Shown: positions 27,205 through 36,490, numbered from the stretch's first letter. The stretch is DNA of 64,000 nt from Fluviispira multicolorata (GCF_009208585.1 NZ_WFLN01000005.1:207470-271469), one strand, 5' to 3'. A program made the numbers and translations. Notes: a model not told the origin generated them from the letters alone.

Positions 27205-28148
27205 AAGCTCCTCAATCTGAAAATTTTTATAATAAAGAAAATTTAGCAGAGCGCTACGCTTTAGCTCGTTCCGCTTTAAATTTTGCAGATACTATTGCAA
27301 AGTTAAGATCAGAAGAGGGTTGTCCATGGGATAAAGAGCAAACTTTTTCTTCATTAAGAACCTATATGATAGAAGAAGCTTATGAAGCTGTTGCCTCATC
27401 ACAAAATATTTTAGAAAAAAGTCAAATAAATAGTGCTAAAGATTTAAATCATTTTTGTTCAGAATTGGGTGATGTTCTTTTGCAAATTTTTTTAAATTCT
27501 CAAATTGCTCATGAAAATAATTATTTTAATATTAAAGATGTATTTGAAAATATCAATCATAAAATGATATCGAGACATCCACATGTCTTTCAAAAAGGAA
27601 ATTATAATGTTGAAAATTCAAATGATGTAGTAACACTTTGGGAGAAAATAAAAGAATCAGAAAAAGAAAAAAATGGAGATATTAAATATCCTAAAAAAGT
27701 ATCACTTTTAAAAAAAGCGATTAAGAAAAATTCTTTACCGACATTAAATTTTGGGACTGAAATATCAAAAAGTGCTTGGAAATTAGGTTTTAGTTGGCAA
27801 ACAATAAATGAGATATTTCAAGATGTCATTTTAGAAGTTAAAGAACTTGAGGATGAATTAGTTCATAATGAATTCCAATTAGAAAAAGTAATTGATGAAA
27901 TAGGAGACGTGGTTTATGCTCTTTGCAATCTTGTTAACTTTATTAAAGAAACAAGAAATGAAGCCTCGTCAATTGATTTTGATTTGATTGCTAGAGCATC
28001 ATTTCAAAAATTTATAAATCGATTCGATGAAATGGAAAATATTATGTTAGAGAATAAGACGCCACTTGATGAAGAATCAGCTAAAAAACTGACTCTTGAT
28101 CAATGGAATGATCTCTGGAAAAAGGCAAAAAAAAGGCGTTACCGTTAA
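27201..28148 (+). CDS. mazG: MazG-family nucleotide pyrophosphohydrolase without its own start codon
   Basis: The frame encodes a two-domain MazG. The first domain begins with FADTIAKLRSEEGCPWDKEQ, then SSLRTYMIEEAYEAV, with the metal-binding ELGDVLLQI. The second has ILEVKELEDELVHNE and EIGDVVYALCNLVNFI, ending RFDEMENIM. MazG hydrolyses NTPs, including aberrant ones, to NMP and pyrophosphate. The first ATG (27366) falls after the conserved GCPWD-K-EQ block and would cut the fold. Open frame extends back to 27090, but no ATG, GTG or TTG occurs from there to 27366. The frame joins gpmI by a -1 shift at the A10 tract, so it is probably made as a GpmI-MazG fusion, or one A is missing from this sequence. 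Confidence 0.8.
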   Translation, partial: LKAPQSENFYNKENLAERYALARSALNFADTIAKLRSEEGCPWDKEQTFSSLRTYMIEEAYEAVASSQNILEKSQINSAKDLNHFCSELGDVLLQIFLNSQIAHENNYFNIKDVFENINHKMISRHPHVFQKGNYNVENSNDVVTLWEKIKESEKEKNGDIKYPKKVSLLKKAIKKNSLPTLNFGTEISKSAWKLGFSWQTINEIFQDVILEVKELEDELVHNEFQLEKVIDEIGDVVYALCNLVNFIKETRNEASSIDFDLIARASFQKFINRFDEMENIMLENKTPLDEESAKKLTLDQWNDLWKKAKKRRYR

Positions 28149-28225
28149 GGGGAACCCTTGCTAAATTGAGGGACTCGTAGCATGTTTATGTTTTGTTGTC
28201 TAAGACACTCTTAAAGGAATTTATT

Positions 28226-29212
28226 ATGGTATTAAAAAATCTGTTTGGAAAAAAAGATCAAACACAAAAATCAGCTCAATCCAATGTAAATCCAACTGAA
28301 AATAACGACGAAGTGTCTTCACCACAACCTTCGCAACCTGCTGAACCTCAGCCTGCTGTGCATCTTGAAGGAGCAATGCTTGAAAATGCACGTAATGATT
28401 CTCCTGAAACGAGAGCAAAAGTTTATCAAGAATTACTATTTTCAGATCTTTTATTAGCGCTTGCGGATACGAACTCTAATGAAACTTCTGAACAAACTAC
28501 TGCAGATGGGAAGCCTGAAGTCAATGTTGCAATTCTTTCCAATGCGCAAGGTATTCAATTTGCAGCCGCATTTACAAGTGCAATTGCTGCAAGGCGTTGG
28601 CGTGTGGATGGAGGACAGTATGTTTCCATTCGTGGACAAGATGTTTTTAAACTTCTTGAACCCAGTCCGGCAGAAGTGATTGTCATAAATCCAGGCAGCG
28701 CACCTTTTGCTGTTTTAAATAAGGTTGATTATAGACAACTTGCAATGGGGATTGTTCCGCAATCGCAAAGAAGTCCAGTACAAGTTAATGTGAGTCCTGA
28801 ACAAGAGACTCAACAGCAGCAGCAAGATGGAATGCAACTTGCGTTCCCTCAAGATGTCTTTAGCGATGAACAAAAACAACACACTTTTCATATCCTTTCT
28901 TCCATTGAAAAAGTAGAGGCAGCAGCCTTAGGCGCTATTCTTCCTCCAAATGCTCCTCAGGACTCAGGTTGGGTAAGAACTGTATTTTTAAGAATTTCTG
29001 GAGTTGAAGAAAATCAAGAAGCTGTGCAAAACTTTTGTTTAAAAATTCGTGATTCTATGCGCAATAATAATGAATTGTTTCAAGAAACACAGTTTGAAGT
29101 GGGTGTCATGCCCGATCCTAATTTCTGGATGGCTATGCATCAAAATAATTTTATTTTACTCGATAAAAATCCGCCTGAAATGCCTCCAAAAGAAGAATCC
29201 GCTCTTATTTAA
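28226..29212 (+). CDS. SseB-domain-like protein of unknown role
   Basis: A 328-residue soluble protein. ATG at 28226 follows AAAGGAAT and is preferred over a TTG at 28193. After a Gln/Pro/Ser-rich linker (about 15-50), residues about 70-170 resemble an SseB N-terminal domain: LLFSDLLLALAD, VAILSNAQGIQFAAAFTS, RRWRVDGGQYVSI, FKLLEPSPAEVIVINPGSAP. A short poly-Gln run precedes a second alpha/beta domain (about 205-310, HTFHILSSIEKVEAAALGAI) like the SseB C-terminal part. SseB proteins are poorly understood and some bind enzymes of sulfur amino acid metabolism. kdsD follows 27 bases later. Confidence 0.55.
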   Translation: MVLKNLFGKKDQTQKSAQSNVNPTENNDEVSSPQPSQPAEPQPAVHLEGAMLENARNDSPETRAKVYQELLFSDLLLALADTNSNETSEQTTADGKPEVNVAILSNAQGIQFAAAFTSAIAARRWRVDGGQYVSIRGQDVFKLLEPSPAEVIVINPGSAPFAVLNKVDYRQLAMGIVPQSQRSPVQVNVSPEQETQQQQQDGMQLAFPQDVFSDEQKQHTFHILSSIEKVEAAALGAILPPNAPQDSGWVRTVFLRISGVEENQEAVQNFCLKIRDSMRNNNELFQETQFEVGVMPDPNFWMAMHQNNFILLDKNPPEMPPKEESALI

Positions 29213-29239
29213 TTATGAGACAAAATAAGGTTTAAATTT

Positions 29240-30253
29240 ATGCATAATGTTATTATTGAAAATGCCATGAAAAGGGCGGAACATATTTCGAGCGCTATTC
29301 ATTGGTATGCACAATCGCTTAATGAAAATGAGACTTATAATAAAAATTTTATGCAGCTTGTAAATGAACTTGTTCAATGTGCAACAGTTGAAAAAGCAAA
29401 TAAACAGGTATTCTTCATTGCTGTTGGTAAATCAGCGTTGGTTGCTCAGTTAGCTGTCTCTATGCTCGTGAGCGTAGGAGTTTTAGCTCGTTTTGTGCAT
29501 CCGACCGAAGCTTTGCATGGAGATTTAGGAGTTGTAGGAAAAAAAGACACAGTCGTTCTTATTTCTAATAATGGTAGAAGTGCTGAGTTATTACAGCTTT
29601 TACCTGGGCTTGATGATAGAAATGTAAGCACATATGCTCTAACTTCAAAAGAAGATTCACCCTTAGCAAAGCTCACTCAATATCTTCTTCCTATTCCTTC
29701 TGTTGAAGAGTTTTGTCCATTATCGCAAGCACCAATTACAAGTACTGTGACTTCATTGGCCTTGTGTCAACTGTTAGTGGCGGCAACAGTGGAAATGCGT
29801 AATTATCCTATTGATGATTATGCCCGAAATCACCCAGGTGGTGCGATTGGCAAGAGAATCTTTTTAAAGGCTGATTCTCTTATGATTCAAGGTGATGAGC
29901 TGCCAATTGTAACAGAAAATGATTCCTTCCAAGCTGTTATTTCAACTTTTACAAAGTTCTCAAAAGCAGCAGTGCTTGTTTTAGAAAAGGGAAAGTTTTT
30001 AGGACTTATTTCTGAGAAAGATTTGCGAAAAGCTATGGAAAACTTTGGGCCTAAAGTTTTTGAATTAACAGCAAATGATATTATGAATAAGAACCCTACT
30101 TCTGTCCGTCCTGGATTATTAGCACTTGAAGTTTTCCAACTTATGAATTCTAAAAATCCACCATTTAATTTGTTACCTGTGATTGACAGTGATGGAAATG
30201 GAATAGGAATTGTTAGGTTTCTCGACTTTGTAAGTGCAGGTGTTACTTTATAA
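29240..30253 (+). CDS. kdsD: D-arabinose 5-phosphate isomerase
   Basis: A 337-residue enzyme converting ribulose 5-phosphate to arabinose 5-phosphate, the first step to Kdo for lipopolysaccharide. The SIS domain has VFFIAVGKSALVAQLAV, HPTEALHGDLGVV, VVLISNNGRSAELLQLLPGL and DYARNHPGGAIGKRIF, the latter being a family hallmark. Two CBS domains follow (about 210-335) with VLVLEKGKFLGLISEKDLR and IMNKNPTSVRPGLLALEVFQ. The length matches KdsD/GutQ. An AAGG site precedes the ATG. Lipopolysaccharide synthesis is implied, in line with an outer membrane. Confidence 0.9.
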   Translation: MHNVIIENAMKRAEHISSAIHWYAQSLNENETYNKNFMQLVNELVQCATVEKANKQVFFIAVGKSALVAQLAVSMLVSVGVLARFVHPTEALHGDLGVVGKKDTVVLISNNGRSAELLQLLPGLDDRNVSTYALTSKEDSPLAKLTQYLLPIPSVEEFCPLSQAPITSTVTSLALCQLLVAATVEMRNYPIDDYARNHPGGAIGKRIFLKADSLMIQGDELPIVTENDSFQAVISTFTKFSKAAVLVLEKGKFLGLISEKDLRKAMENFGPKVFELTANDIMNKNPTSVRPGLLALEVFQLMNSKNPPFNLLPVIDSDGNGIGIVRFLDFVSAGVTL

Positions 30254-30256
30254 TTT

Positions 30257-31219
30257 TTATCTATGTTTTAATGCGAGTTTATCTAATGTTCCCACTGCGA
30301 TAGCTCGCATTTTTATGCTCTCATGATAATTTGAAATCCAGATAATTTCACGTTTAATATCACCTCCTCCAATTTTTTCCATCAATTGAAATAAACGAAA
30401 CTGCGCCCAAACTGGTTCCTTGCGAAAACTTCTAATCCATGCTCCAATATTATTCTTAGCAATTTTGGCTATTTCATCTCCAAAAATTTCTTTATAAGAT
30501 GGAGTTGATGCTGCATATATTATATTTAAATTAGCTAATTCATCCTCATTTAGTTTATTTTTTCTTTTGACATTTTCAATTAAATATCTGTTCATTAAAA
30601 TAGGAGTCCAAATCCGTATCTGATCTGGATTTTTAAGTTCGATATTTTCATTTTTTATTTTTCCATATTCTGAACTTTCAACTAAGGAAGCTTTGTCTAT
30701 TTCACGAATGGCTTTGCCAACTTTAAAAGCCCAGTTACTTAAAGATTGCATATAAGCTTTATCATCAGATTCTTTAAGAATATCTATCCAACTACTTAAA
30801 AATCCTTTGTCAATTTCAGTTTCAATCACTTTATATGCTTCGGGAATTTTTGCCATTAAAGCAAGTGATAAAAACCCTTGTTCCCCTAATTGTGGTTCGT
30901 AGTCTTTTAAAGACAGCATATTTGTTACGTATTCTCGTAATGCACTTTCGCATCCTTTAATTTTTTTTTGAACCAAATCTTTTGCAAATTGAGCTCTTAC
31001 CTTGTCATCAAGAAGAACTTCATTTTTTATTTTCTCAATAAATTCCTTCTGGTACTTTATGTTTTTATTTGTTTCGTATTCATTACATAATTTTGTGACT
31101 TTTTGCTCAGGAGTAATTTGCTCTTTAATAGGAATATCTTGCTTAATCTTTTCAACTGATTTTGCTCTCGCTTGAAAAAATACTAAAATTAACACGATAA
31201 AAGTTATTTTATTAAACAT
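30257..31219 (-). CDS. Exported helical protein of unknown function
   Basis: A 320-residue protein with a signal peptide (about 1-19, ending FFQARA). The rest is helical with repeated short helices (VRAQFAKDLVQKKIKG, YKVIETEIDKGFLSSWIDIL, RIWTPILMNRYLIENVKR), which may be HEAT-like. No catalytic motif is seen. Its start overlaps the end of the upstream membrane protein gene by 8 bases, so the two are cotranslated and probably act together. It converges on kdsD with only 3 bases between them. Confidence 0.6.
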   Translation of the reverse strand: MFNKITFIVLILVFFQARAKSVEKIKQDIPIKEQITPEQKVTKLCNEYETNKNIKYQKEFIEKIKNEVLLDDKVRAQFAKDLVQKKIKGCESALREYVTNMLSLKDYEPQLGEQGFLSLALMAKIPEAYKVIETEIDKGFLSSWIDILKESDDKAYMQSLSNWAFKVGKAIREIDKASLVESSEYGKIKNENIELKNPDQIRIWTPILMNRYLIENVKRKNKLNEDELANLNIIYAASTPSYKEIFGDEIAKIAKNNIGAWIRSFRKEPVWAQFRLFQLMEKIGGGDIKREIIWISNYHESIKMRAIAVGTLDKLALKHR

Positions 31220-31679
31220 TTATATTCTCCACTAGCCAATTAAATTTACTATTTTCAGTGTTTTCTTTGTATGATATATGTATCTTTTTTAATTTATTTT
31301 GCGAAGTAATTGATTTTATAAATTCATTTGCACTTAAAATCTGATGATTATATTCAAAGAAAATTTCTTGGCCTAATGATTTTGGATTAATTAATGAACT
31401 TAAAGAAAGTAACAAAGTGTGTGACTCTTTTTTTGTATTAAAGCTATTGATATCGATGGAGAATTTGATTTTAAAGGAATGAAATAATTCTTGTTCTAAT
31501 GTTCTAATTGCTCTAATAAATAAACTTCTATTTTGAGTTATATTTATATTTTGAAGGCATAAAGAGGGAATTAAATTTTCTCTTAATGATTGATATCTGT
31601 TGTGTAGAATAAACCAAGCGACACCAGCCCAAACAGCAAATATTGCAAATATAAAATGAAAAATAAAATTTGCTATCAA
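31212..31679 (-). CDS. Single-span membrane protein of unknown function
   Basis: A 155-residue protein. I choose the TTG at 31679 because GGAGAA lies 5 bases upstream; a longer frame to a TTG at 31751 lacks such a site. It begins with a membrane helix (about 3-25, FIFHFIFAIFAVWAGVAWFI), followed by a cytoplasmic or periplasmic alpha/beta domain of about 125 residues that I do not recognise. It overlaps the next gene by 8 bases. It is divergent from rel with about 100 bases between. Confidence 0.5.
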   Translation of the reverse strand: MIANFIFHFIFAIFAVWAGVAWFILHNRYQSLRENLIPSLCLQNINITQNRSLFIRAIRTLEQELFHSFKIKFSIDINSFNTKKESHTLLLSLSSLINPKSLGQEIFFEYNHQILSANEFIKSITSQNKLKKIHISYKENTENSKFNWLVENINV

Positions 31680-31783
31680 AAAATTCTCCTTTTCTTTACA
31701 AAAAGCTTGTCTTTGTGCAAAATCTATTATGCAAATTGTTGCATATTCCAAGCATTTTATTGCACTAAGGGAGTTTTTTCTGC

Positions 31784-34096
31784 ATGGGATCTGAAAATAC
31801 TAAGACACCACCAAATCAACCTGAAGCACCTGATTCAGAATCATTGAGAACTCCCAATGAAGATATAGAGAAAATAGCACATGATGCCTACCTTTCTCTC
31901 AAAGAAAAATGCATGTCCTATTTAGCTCCTGCTTCAGAGCCAATTCTTTTTAAAGCATTTAAATTTGCTCATAATTTACATGCTGGCCAAAGAAGAAAAA
32001 GTGGTGAACCCTATATCATTCATCCTCTCGCTGTAGCAGAAATACTCGCGGAATTTAAAATTGATGAAACCTCATTGGTTGCTGCAATTTTACATGATGT
32101 TGTTGAAGACACTCATGTCTCGGTAGAAGAAGTTTCTCATGAATTTGGCGAAGCTGTTGCAACTTTAGTTGAAGGTTTGACGAAATTAGCAAAAGTTCAA
32201 TTTCGCTCCTCTCAAGAAAAGATGGCTGAAAATTTTAGAAAAATGATTGTTGCAATGTCTCGTGACATTCGCGTCATTATAGTAAAATTGGCAGATAGAA
32301 CACATAATATGAGAACTCTTCGGGCGTTGAGTCTTGAAAAAAGACAGAGAATTGCTGAAGAAACTCTTGAAATTTATGCACCTTTGGCGGGTCGCCTCGG
32401 TATGTATAAAATAAAAGCAGAACTCGAAGATCTTTGTTTAAGAGAACTCAAGCCATCAGTTTATTATAGCTTAATCGCTCGAGTGGCGCAAAAGAAAACC
32501 GAAAGAGACAAAATCATAGACACAGCTCGTGAGCATTTGGCTTTAAAACTTTCTGAAGCAGGAATTCATGCAAAAGTTTATGGGAGAGCAAAACATTTTT
32601 ACTCTATTTATAGAAAAATGTCTGATAAGCAAATGGAGTTTGAAGATATTTATGACCTCTTTGCTTTAAGAGTTATCGTTGATTCCCCTAATGAATGTTA
32701 CGAAACCTTAGGGATTATTCATAATATTTATCGACCTGTTCCAGGGCGTTTTAAAGATTTTATTGCAATGCCTAAAGCAAACTTATATCAGAGTTTGCAT
32801 ACAACAATAGTTTCTGCCAAAGGTGAATTGCTCGAAGTACAAATTCGAACTGCTCAAATGCACAATATTGCTGAAAACGGAATTGCTGCACATTGGGCTT
32901 ATAAAGAACGCAGAAAAGACACTGGAGAAAATAATTTAAACCCCGTAGATTTCGAAAAATTTAAATGGTTAAAGCAGATTGTACGTCATCAAAAAGAACT
33001 TTCTGATCCAGATGAATTTCTTGAGGCTGTAAAAGTCGATCTCTTTGATGAAGAAGTTTATGTTTTTTCTCCGAAAGGAGATGTGTTTGAATTGAGGAAA
33101 GGATCAACCTGTCTTGATTTTGCTTTTGCAATTCATACAGATTTAGGTCTAAGAACTACGGGCGCAAAAATTAACGGACGTATTGCAACATTGCGAACTC
33201 GCTTGCACAGTGGCGACGTAATTGAGCTGCTTGTTGGAAATAAAATACGTGCTACAAAAGACTGGTTAAATTTTACAAATACCACAAAAGCTCGCAATAA
33301 AATACGTGCATGGTTGCGCAGTGAAGAACGTACACATGCTAAACAACTTGGGCAAGAAATCCTTGAAGAAGAACTTACAAAAGCTGGATCAAGTTTTGAA
33401 AAATTACAAAAAATGGGAGTTTTTCAAGACATTAATAAATATTTTAGTGTTGGTGGATTTGAAGATCTCATCTTACAAATAGGTTATGGAAAACTCGATG
33501 CAAAAACAGTTGCGCAAAAACTATTTCATGCTCTTCCAGTAACCAAGAGTGAGGCTTTGACAGAACCAAGTAAAACAATTCAACAAGAGCTATTAGAAGT
33601 ACAAACGGCACAAGAAACTCTTAAGATAAGACAAAGTAAGAAAAAAACTGACAGTGAAGATGCTGTTCGTGTGCAAGGAATGACTGGTATCATAGTGAGA
33701 ATGGCACGCTGCTGTGAACCGCTTCCAGGGCAACCTATTGTTGGATTTGTTTCGCGAAGTCGAGGTGTTACAGTTCATGCAGCCAATTGTTCTTGGGCTT
33801 TATCAAATGATCCTGCCCGTCGGGTGGATTGTACTTGGAATGTTGTAACTGCAGGTGCACACAATGTACGTGTTCGTATCACAGCTCATGACAAACCAGG
33901 AATTTTAGCTGCAATCACTAAGGTTGTTTCCTCATCACAGATAAATATTGGAGGGATGGAATGTTTTACGAATCCACAAAAAAGAGCTATAATTTTATTA
34001 AAACTTGAGCTTGCTGATATTCATCAACTTAAAGATATTCATCAAAAAATAGAAGCTGTGGACGGAATAATTCACGTGGAAAGAACTATGGGATGA
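31784..34096 (+). CDS. rel: Bifunctional (p)ppGpp synthetase/hydrolase (RelA/SpoT family)
   Basis: A 770-residue Rel. The HD hydrolase domain is intact with HDVVED at about 104-109 and HNLHAGQRRKSGEPYIIHP before it. The synthetase domain has VYGRAKHFYSIYRKM, FEDIYDLFALRVIV, YRPVPGRFKDFIAMPK and NLYQSLHTT. A TGS domain (YVFSPKGDVFELRKGSTCLD) and a C-terminal ACT domain (VRVRITAHDKPGILAAITKV) follow. Both activities should be present, so one protein may make and remove the stringent alarmone. ATG at 31784 follows AAGGGAG. The transporter gene downstream overlaps by 4 bases, so it may share control. Confidence 0.93.
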   Translation: MGSENTKTPPNQPEAPDSESLRTPNEDIEKIAHDAYLSLKEKCMSYLAPASEPILFKAFKFAHNLHAGQRRKSGEPYIIHPLAVAEILAEFKIDETSLVAAILHDVVEDTHVSVEEVSHEFGEAVATLVEGLTKLAKVQFRSSQEKMAENFRKMIVAMSRDIRVIIVKLADRTHNMRTLRALSLEKRQRIAEETLEIYAPLAGRLGMYKIKAELEDLCLRELKPSVYYSLIARVAQKKTERDKIIDTAREHLALKLSEAGIHAKVYGRAKHFYSIYRKMSDKQMEFEDIYDLFALRVIVDSPNECYETLGIIHNIYRPVPGRFKDFIAMPKANLYQSLHTTIVSAKGELLEVQIRTAQMHNIAENGIAAHWAYKERRKDTGENNLNPVDFEKFKWLKQIVRHQKELSDPDEFLEAVKVDLFDEEVYVFSPKGDVFELRKGSTCLDFAFAIHTDLGLRTTGAKINGRIATLRTRLHSGDVIELLVGNKIRATKDWLNFTNTTKARNKIRAWLRSEERTHAKQLGQEILEEELTKAGSSFEKLQKMGVFQDINKYFSVGGFEDLILQIGYGKLDAKTVAQKLFHALPVTKSEALTEPSKTIQQELLEVQTAQETLKIRQSKKKTDSEDAVRVQGMTGIIVRMARCCEPLPGQPIVGFVSRSRGVTVHAANCSWALSNDPARRVDCTWNVVTAGAHNVRVRITAHDKPGILAAITKVVSSSQINIGGMECFTNPQKRAIILLKLELADIHQLKDIHQKIEAVDGIIHVERTMG

Positions 34097-35268
34097 TAAA
34101 ATATAATTATTCTCCGATTTTTTTGCTGATGCTTGCAGAAGCATTGGAGAGGTTTGCTTATTTTTTTGTATCCTTTATTTTCATTATTTATATGATGACT
34201 CCACTTTCCAGTGGAGGGCTTGGAATTTCACAAGAAATTTCATATAAAACAGCAGGAATATTCTCAATTTCTCTTCTTATTTTACCCCTTATTTTATCAC
34301 CTATTGTGGATCGAAAAATCGGAATGCAAAGGGCGACATCTTACGGGGGGGCACTTTTATTCTTCGGTTATATTTTTGCTTTTCTTTCATTTTATATAAA
34401 TACAAATATTATTTATTTTTCATTTGCATTGTGTGCCTTGGGATCATCGCTTGTTAAACCTTCTATGAGTGCACTTGTCTCTCGAGTTATACCAAATAAT
34501 TTCTTTCTTTTAGATATTCTTTATATTATTTTTATTGTTGTTGTGAATATTTCATCTATCTCATCGGCATACATAGCTTCTTTTTTTGTAATGAAGTTTT
34601 CAACTTCCTTATATAATAACTTTCTATTTTCTGCCTTCTTATTGCTAGTTTATTTTATAGTTATTGGAGTTTTTCATAAGAAAATTTCTCTCCAAACAGA
34701 AGAAAAAAAACTTGTTCAGAAAAGCAAATTTTTATATTTTTCTTGTTTTTTATTATGTTTTCTTATAGGAATTTCTGTTACTTTATCCTCGAAAATATTT
34801 CCAGCTCCTTCTTCTGCATTGTTTTGGAGCATTGTTTTTATAGGGATATTTTTATTCACATTTTTTCTCTATAAAATAAGAAAAAATAAGAATAAATATG
34901 TTTATTCTTATTTGATAATTTTATTTTTGATTTTCTTTTTTATTGCTAATTTATTTGTTAGAAAGTTTGGAATAGTTTCGCCAATTATACCGAGTTTATA
35001 TTATTCATTTGATATGCTTTTTAATTTTGTTGCCTTCCCTGTTGCTCTTTCTATAATAGCAAGAGTGTCTCATAAAAAATATTTAGTTACATCTCAGGCA
35101 TTCTTATTATTCCTTTTTGCCTATGGCTCTATCCTAATGAAAAATAATTTGAGTCATGCTCTATTTATTGAAGATTCAAAATTTGTTTTTCTTGCTGTAA
35201 TTATACTTTCAACCGTAACTCTTTTATTTATTCTCTGTTCTCAATTTTTGTCAAAATTAAATAAATAG
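34093..35268 (+). CDS. MFS-type transporter, POT-like
   Basis: A 391-residue protein of about 12 membrane helices. The N-terminus LLMLAEALERFAYFFVSFIF recalls the ExxERF..Y motif of proton-dependent oligopeptide transporters, followed by a short A-loop (DRKIGMQRATSYGG). It is shorter than normal POT carriers (about 450-500), so it may be a reduced member or another MFS branch. The substrate is unknown. The ATG overlaps the rel stop (ATGA), indicating translational coupling with the stringent response gene. Confidence 0.65.
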   Translation: MIKYNYSPIFLLMLAEALERFAYFFVSFIFIIYMMTPLSSGGLGISQEISYKTAGIFSISLLILPLILSPIVDRKIGMQRATSYGGALLFFGYIFAFLSFYINTNIIYFSFALCALGSSLVKPSMSALVSRVIPNNFFLLDILYIIFIVVVNISSISSAYIASFFVMKFSTSLYNNFLFSAFLLLVYFIVIGVFHKKISLQTEEKKLVQKSKFLYFSCFLLCFLIGISVTLSSKIFPAPSSALFWSIVFIGIFLFTFFLYKIRKNKNKYVYSYLIILFLIFFFIANLFVRKFGIVSPIIPSLYYSFDMLFNFVAFPVALSIIARVSHKKYLVTSQAFLLFLFAYGSILMKNNLSHALFIEDSKFVFLAVIILSTVTLLFILCSQFLSKLNK

Positions 35269-35385
35269 CTTCTTATAAATACATTCTTTTGTAGAATAAT
35301 TGACAGAATGAACATTTTTGTGACGCCATCGTTTGATTAAATCCCATAAACTAATTCTATACTTCGCTCTTTTTTTATCACTCAT
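35257..35385 (-). CDS. Possible small basic ORF (doubtful)
   Basis: A 42-codon frame antisense to the end of the transporter gene. It encodes a very basic peptide starting MSDKKRAKYRISLWDLIKR. The first half is faintly like the N-terminus of some IS5-group transposases (K.KYRI..W). There is no good ribosome site. It may be a remnant or chance. Confidence 0.2.
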   Translation of the reverse strand: MSDKKRAKYRISLWDLIKRWRHKNVHSVNYSTKECIYKKLFI

Positions 35386-35443
35386 AACATTTATTTTCTG
35401 ATTGATAAAATGAATGTTTAATAGCTTATTTTGGGAGAAATCA

Positions 35444-36490
35444 ATGGGTTATAAAGTATTTATAGGTAGCTTTCACATCCCTTTTTCAATAGTAAGTCTT
35501 TTAATTGGGGTAATGAGTTTAAATGCTATAGCTAAAACACAGTTTTCTGCCAAAGAGGCTATAAGTAAAGTATATAAAGAAGTATTAAGTGAAGATAAGA
35601 AAATGAGTGAACAAGAGAGAGGAAAAGTAGCTGATTATATCCCTGAATTGGCCGCAGCAAATCCAGAATATTTTGGAATTTCAATAGCTACATCAAATGG
35701 AAGTGTGGTTAGCGTTGGTGATTCAGAAATACCTTTTTCCATTCAATCTATTTCTAAACCGTTTATTTATGGGTTGGCTTTAAAAGATCATAATGATGAT
35801 AAAGGATTTTCTGTAAATAATAGAGTGGGTCTTAATGCAACTGGGCACGCATTTAATTCGATTTTATCAATAACTGAAAAAGAAGATCATAGGCAAAATC
35901 CCATGGTAAATGCGGGAGCGATTCAAGTTACAAGTTACGTTAAAAAAGGTTCTGAAAATAATAAATGGACGCATGCCTTAAATTTCATCAATAGCTTAAC
36001 CGATGGAAAGACCTTTCTAGGTGAAAAAGTTTATCGTTCAGAGGCTGCAACTAATCAAAATAATCAAAAAATTGCTAATTTATTATTTGATTATAAAATG
36101 ATTGATGACAATCCAATGGATGCATTAGATAGATACACAAAAGCATGTTCAATAATGATAACTTCAAAGCAATTGGCATTGATGGGCGCGACACTTGCAA
36201 ATGGAGGAATAAATCCTCTTACTAAAAAAAGAGTTTTGAGTGCTAATCAAGTTAGAGATGTGCTTTCTCAAATGGTTGTGAGTGGTCTCTATGAAAACAG
36301 TGGAGCATGGTGGACTGAAGTGGGTTTGCCCACTAAGAGCGGTGTAGCTGGAGGTCTATTAGCTGTTTTTCCACACAAGTATGCAATAGCTGTGTTTTCT
36401 CCTCGCTTGGATAAAGCTGGAAATACTGTGCGTGGACAAGCAGTCATTAAAAAGATTTCTCAAATGTATAATCTTCATATGTTGCATTGA
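35444..36490 (+). CDS. glsA: Glutaminase A with export signal
   Basis: A 348-residue serine-dependent glutaminase that deamidates glutamine to glutamate. ATG at 35444 has GGGAG 6 bases upstream and is preferred over the ATG at 35414. Motifs are FSIQSISKPF (nucleophile Ser102 and Lys105), HRQNPMVNAGAIQV, RSEAATNQNNQKIA, YTKACSIMITSKQLALMGA and GLPTKSGVAGG. The first 30 residues form a signal peptide (SIVSLLIGVMSLNAIA), which most bacterial GlsA proteins lack. It is probably periplasmic or secreted and would scavenge external glutamine. It stands alone with a weak terminator after it. Confidence 0.9.
   Translation: MGYKVFIGSFHIPFSIVSLLIGVMSLNAIAKTQFSAKEAISKVYKEVLSEDKKMSEQERGKVADYIPELAAANPEYFGISIATSNGSVVSVGDSEIPFSIQSISKPFIYGLALKDHNDDKGFSVNNRVGLNATGHAFNSILSITEKEDHRQNPMVNAGAIQVTSYVKKGSENNKWTHALNFINSLTDGKTFLGEKVYRSEAATNQNNQKIANLLFDYKMIDDNPMDALDRYTKACSIMITSKQLALMGATLANGGINPLTKKRVLSANQVRDVLSQMVVSGLYENSGAWWTEVGLPTKSGVAGGLLAVFPHKYAIAVFSPRLDKAGNTVRGQAVIKKISQMYNLHMLH

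Noticed and set aside
27240..27290. Stem downstream of the gpmI A tract as a frameshift stimulator
   Set aside because: Only a short GAGC/GCTC pairing about 50 bases away; too weak and too far to act as a usual stimulator.
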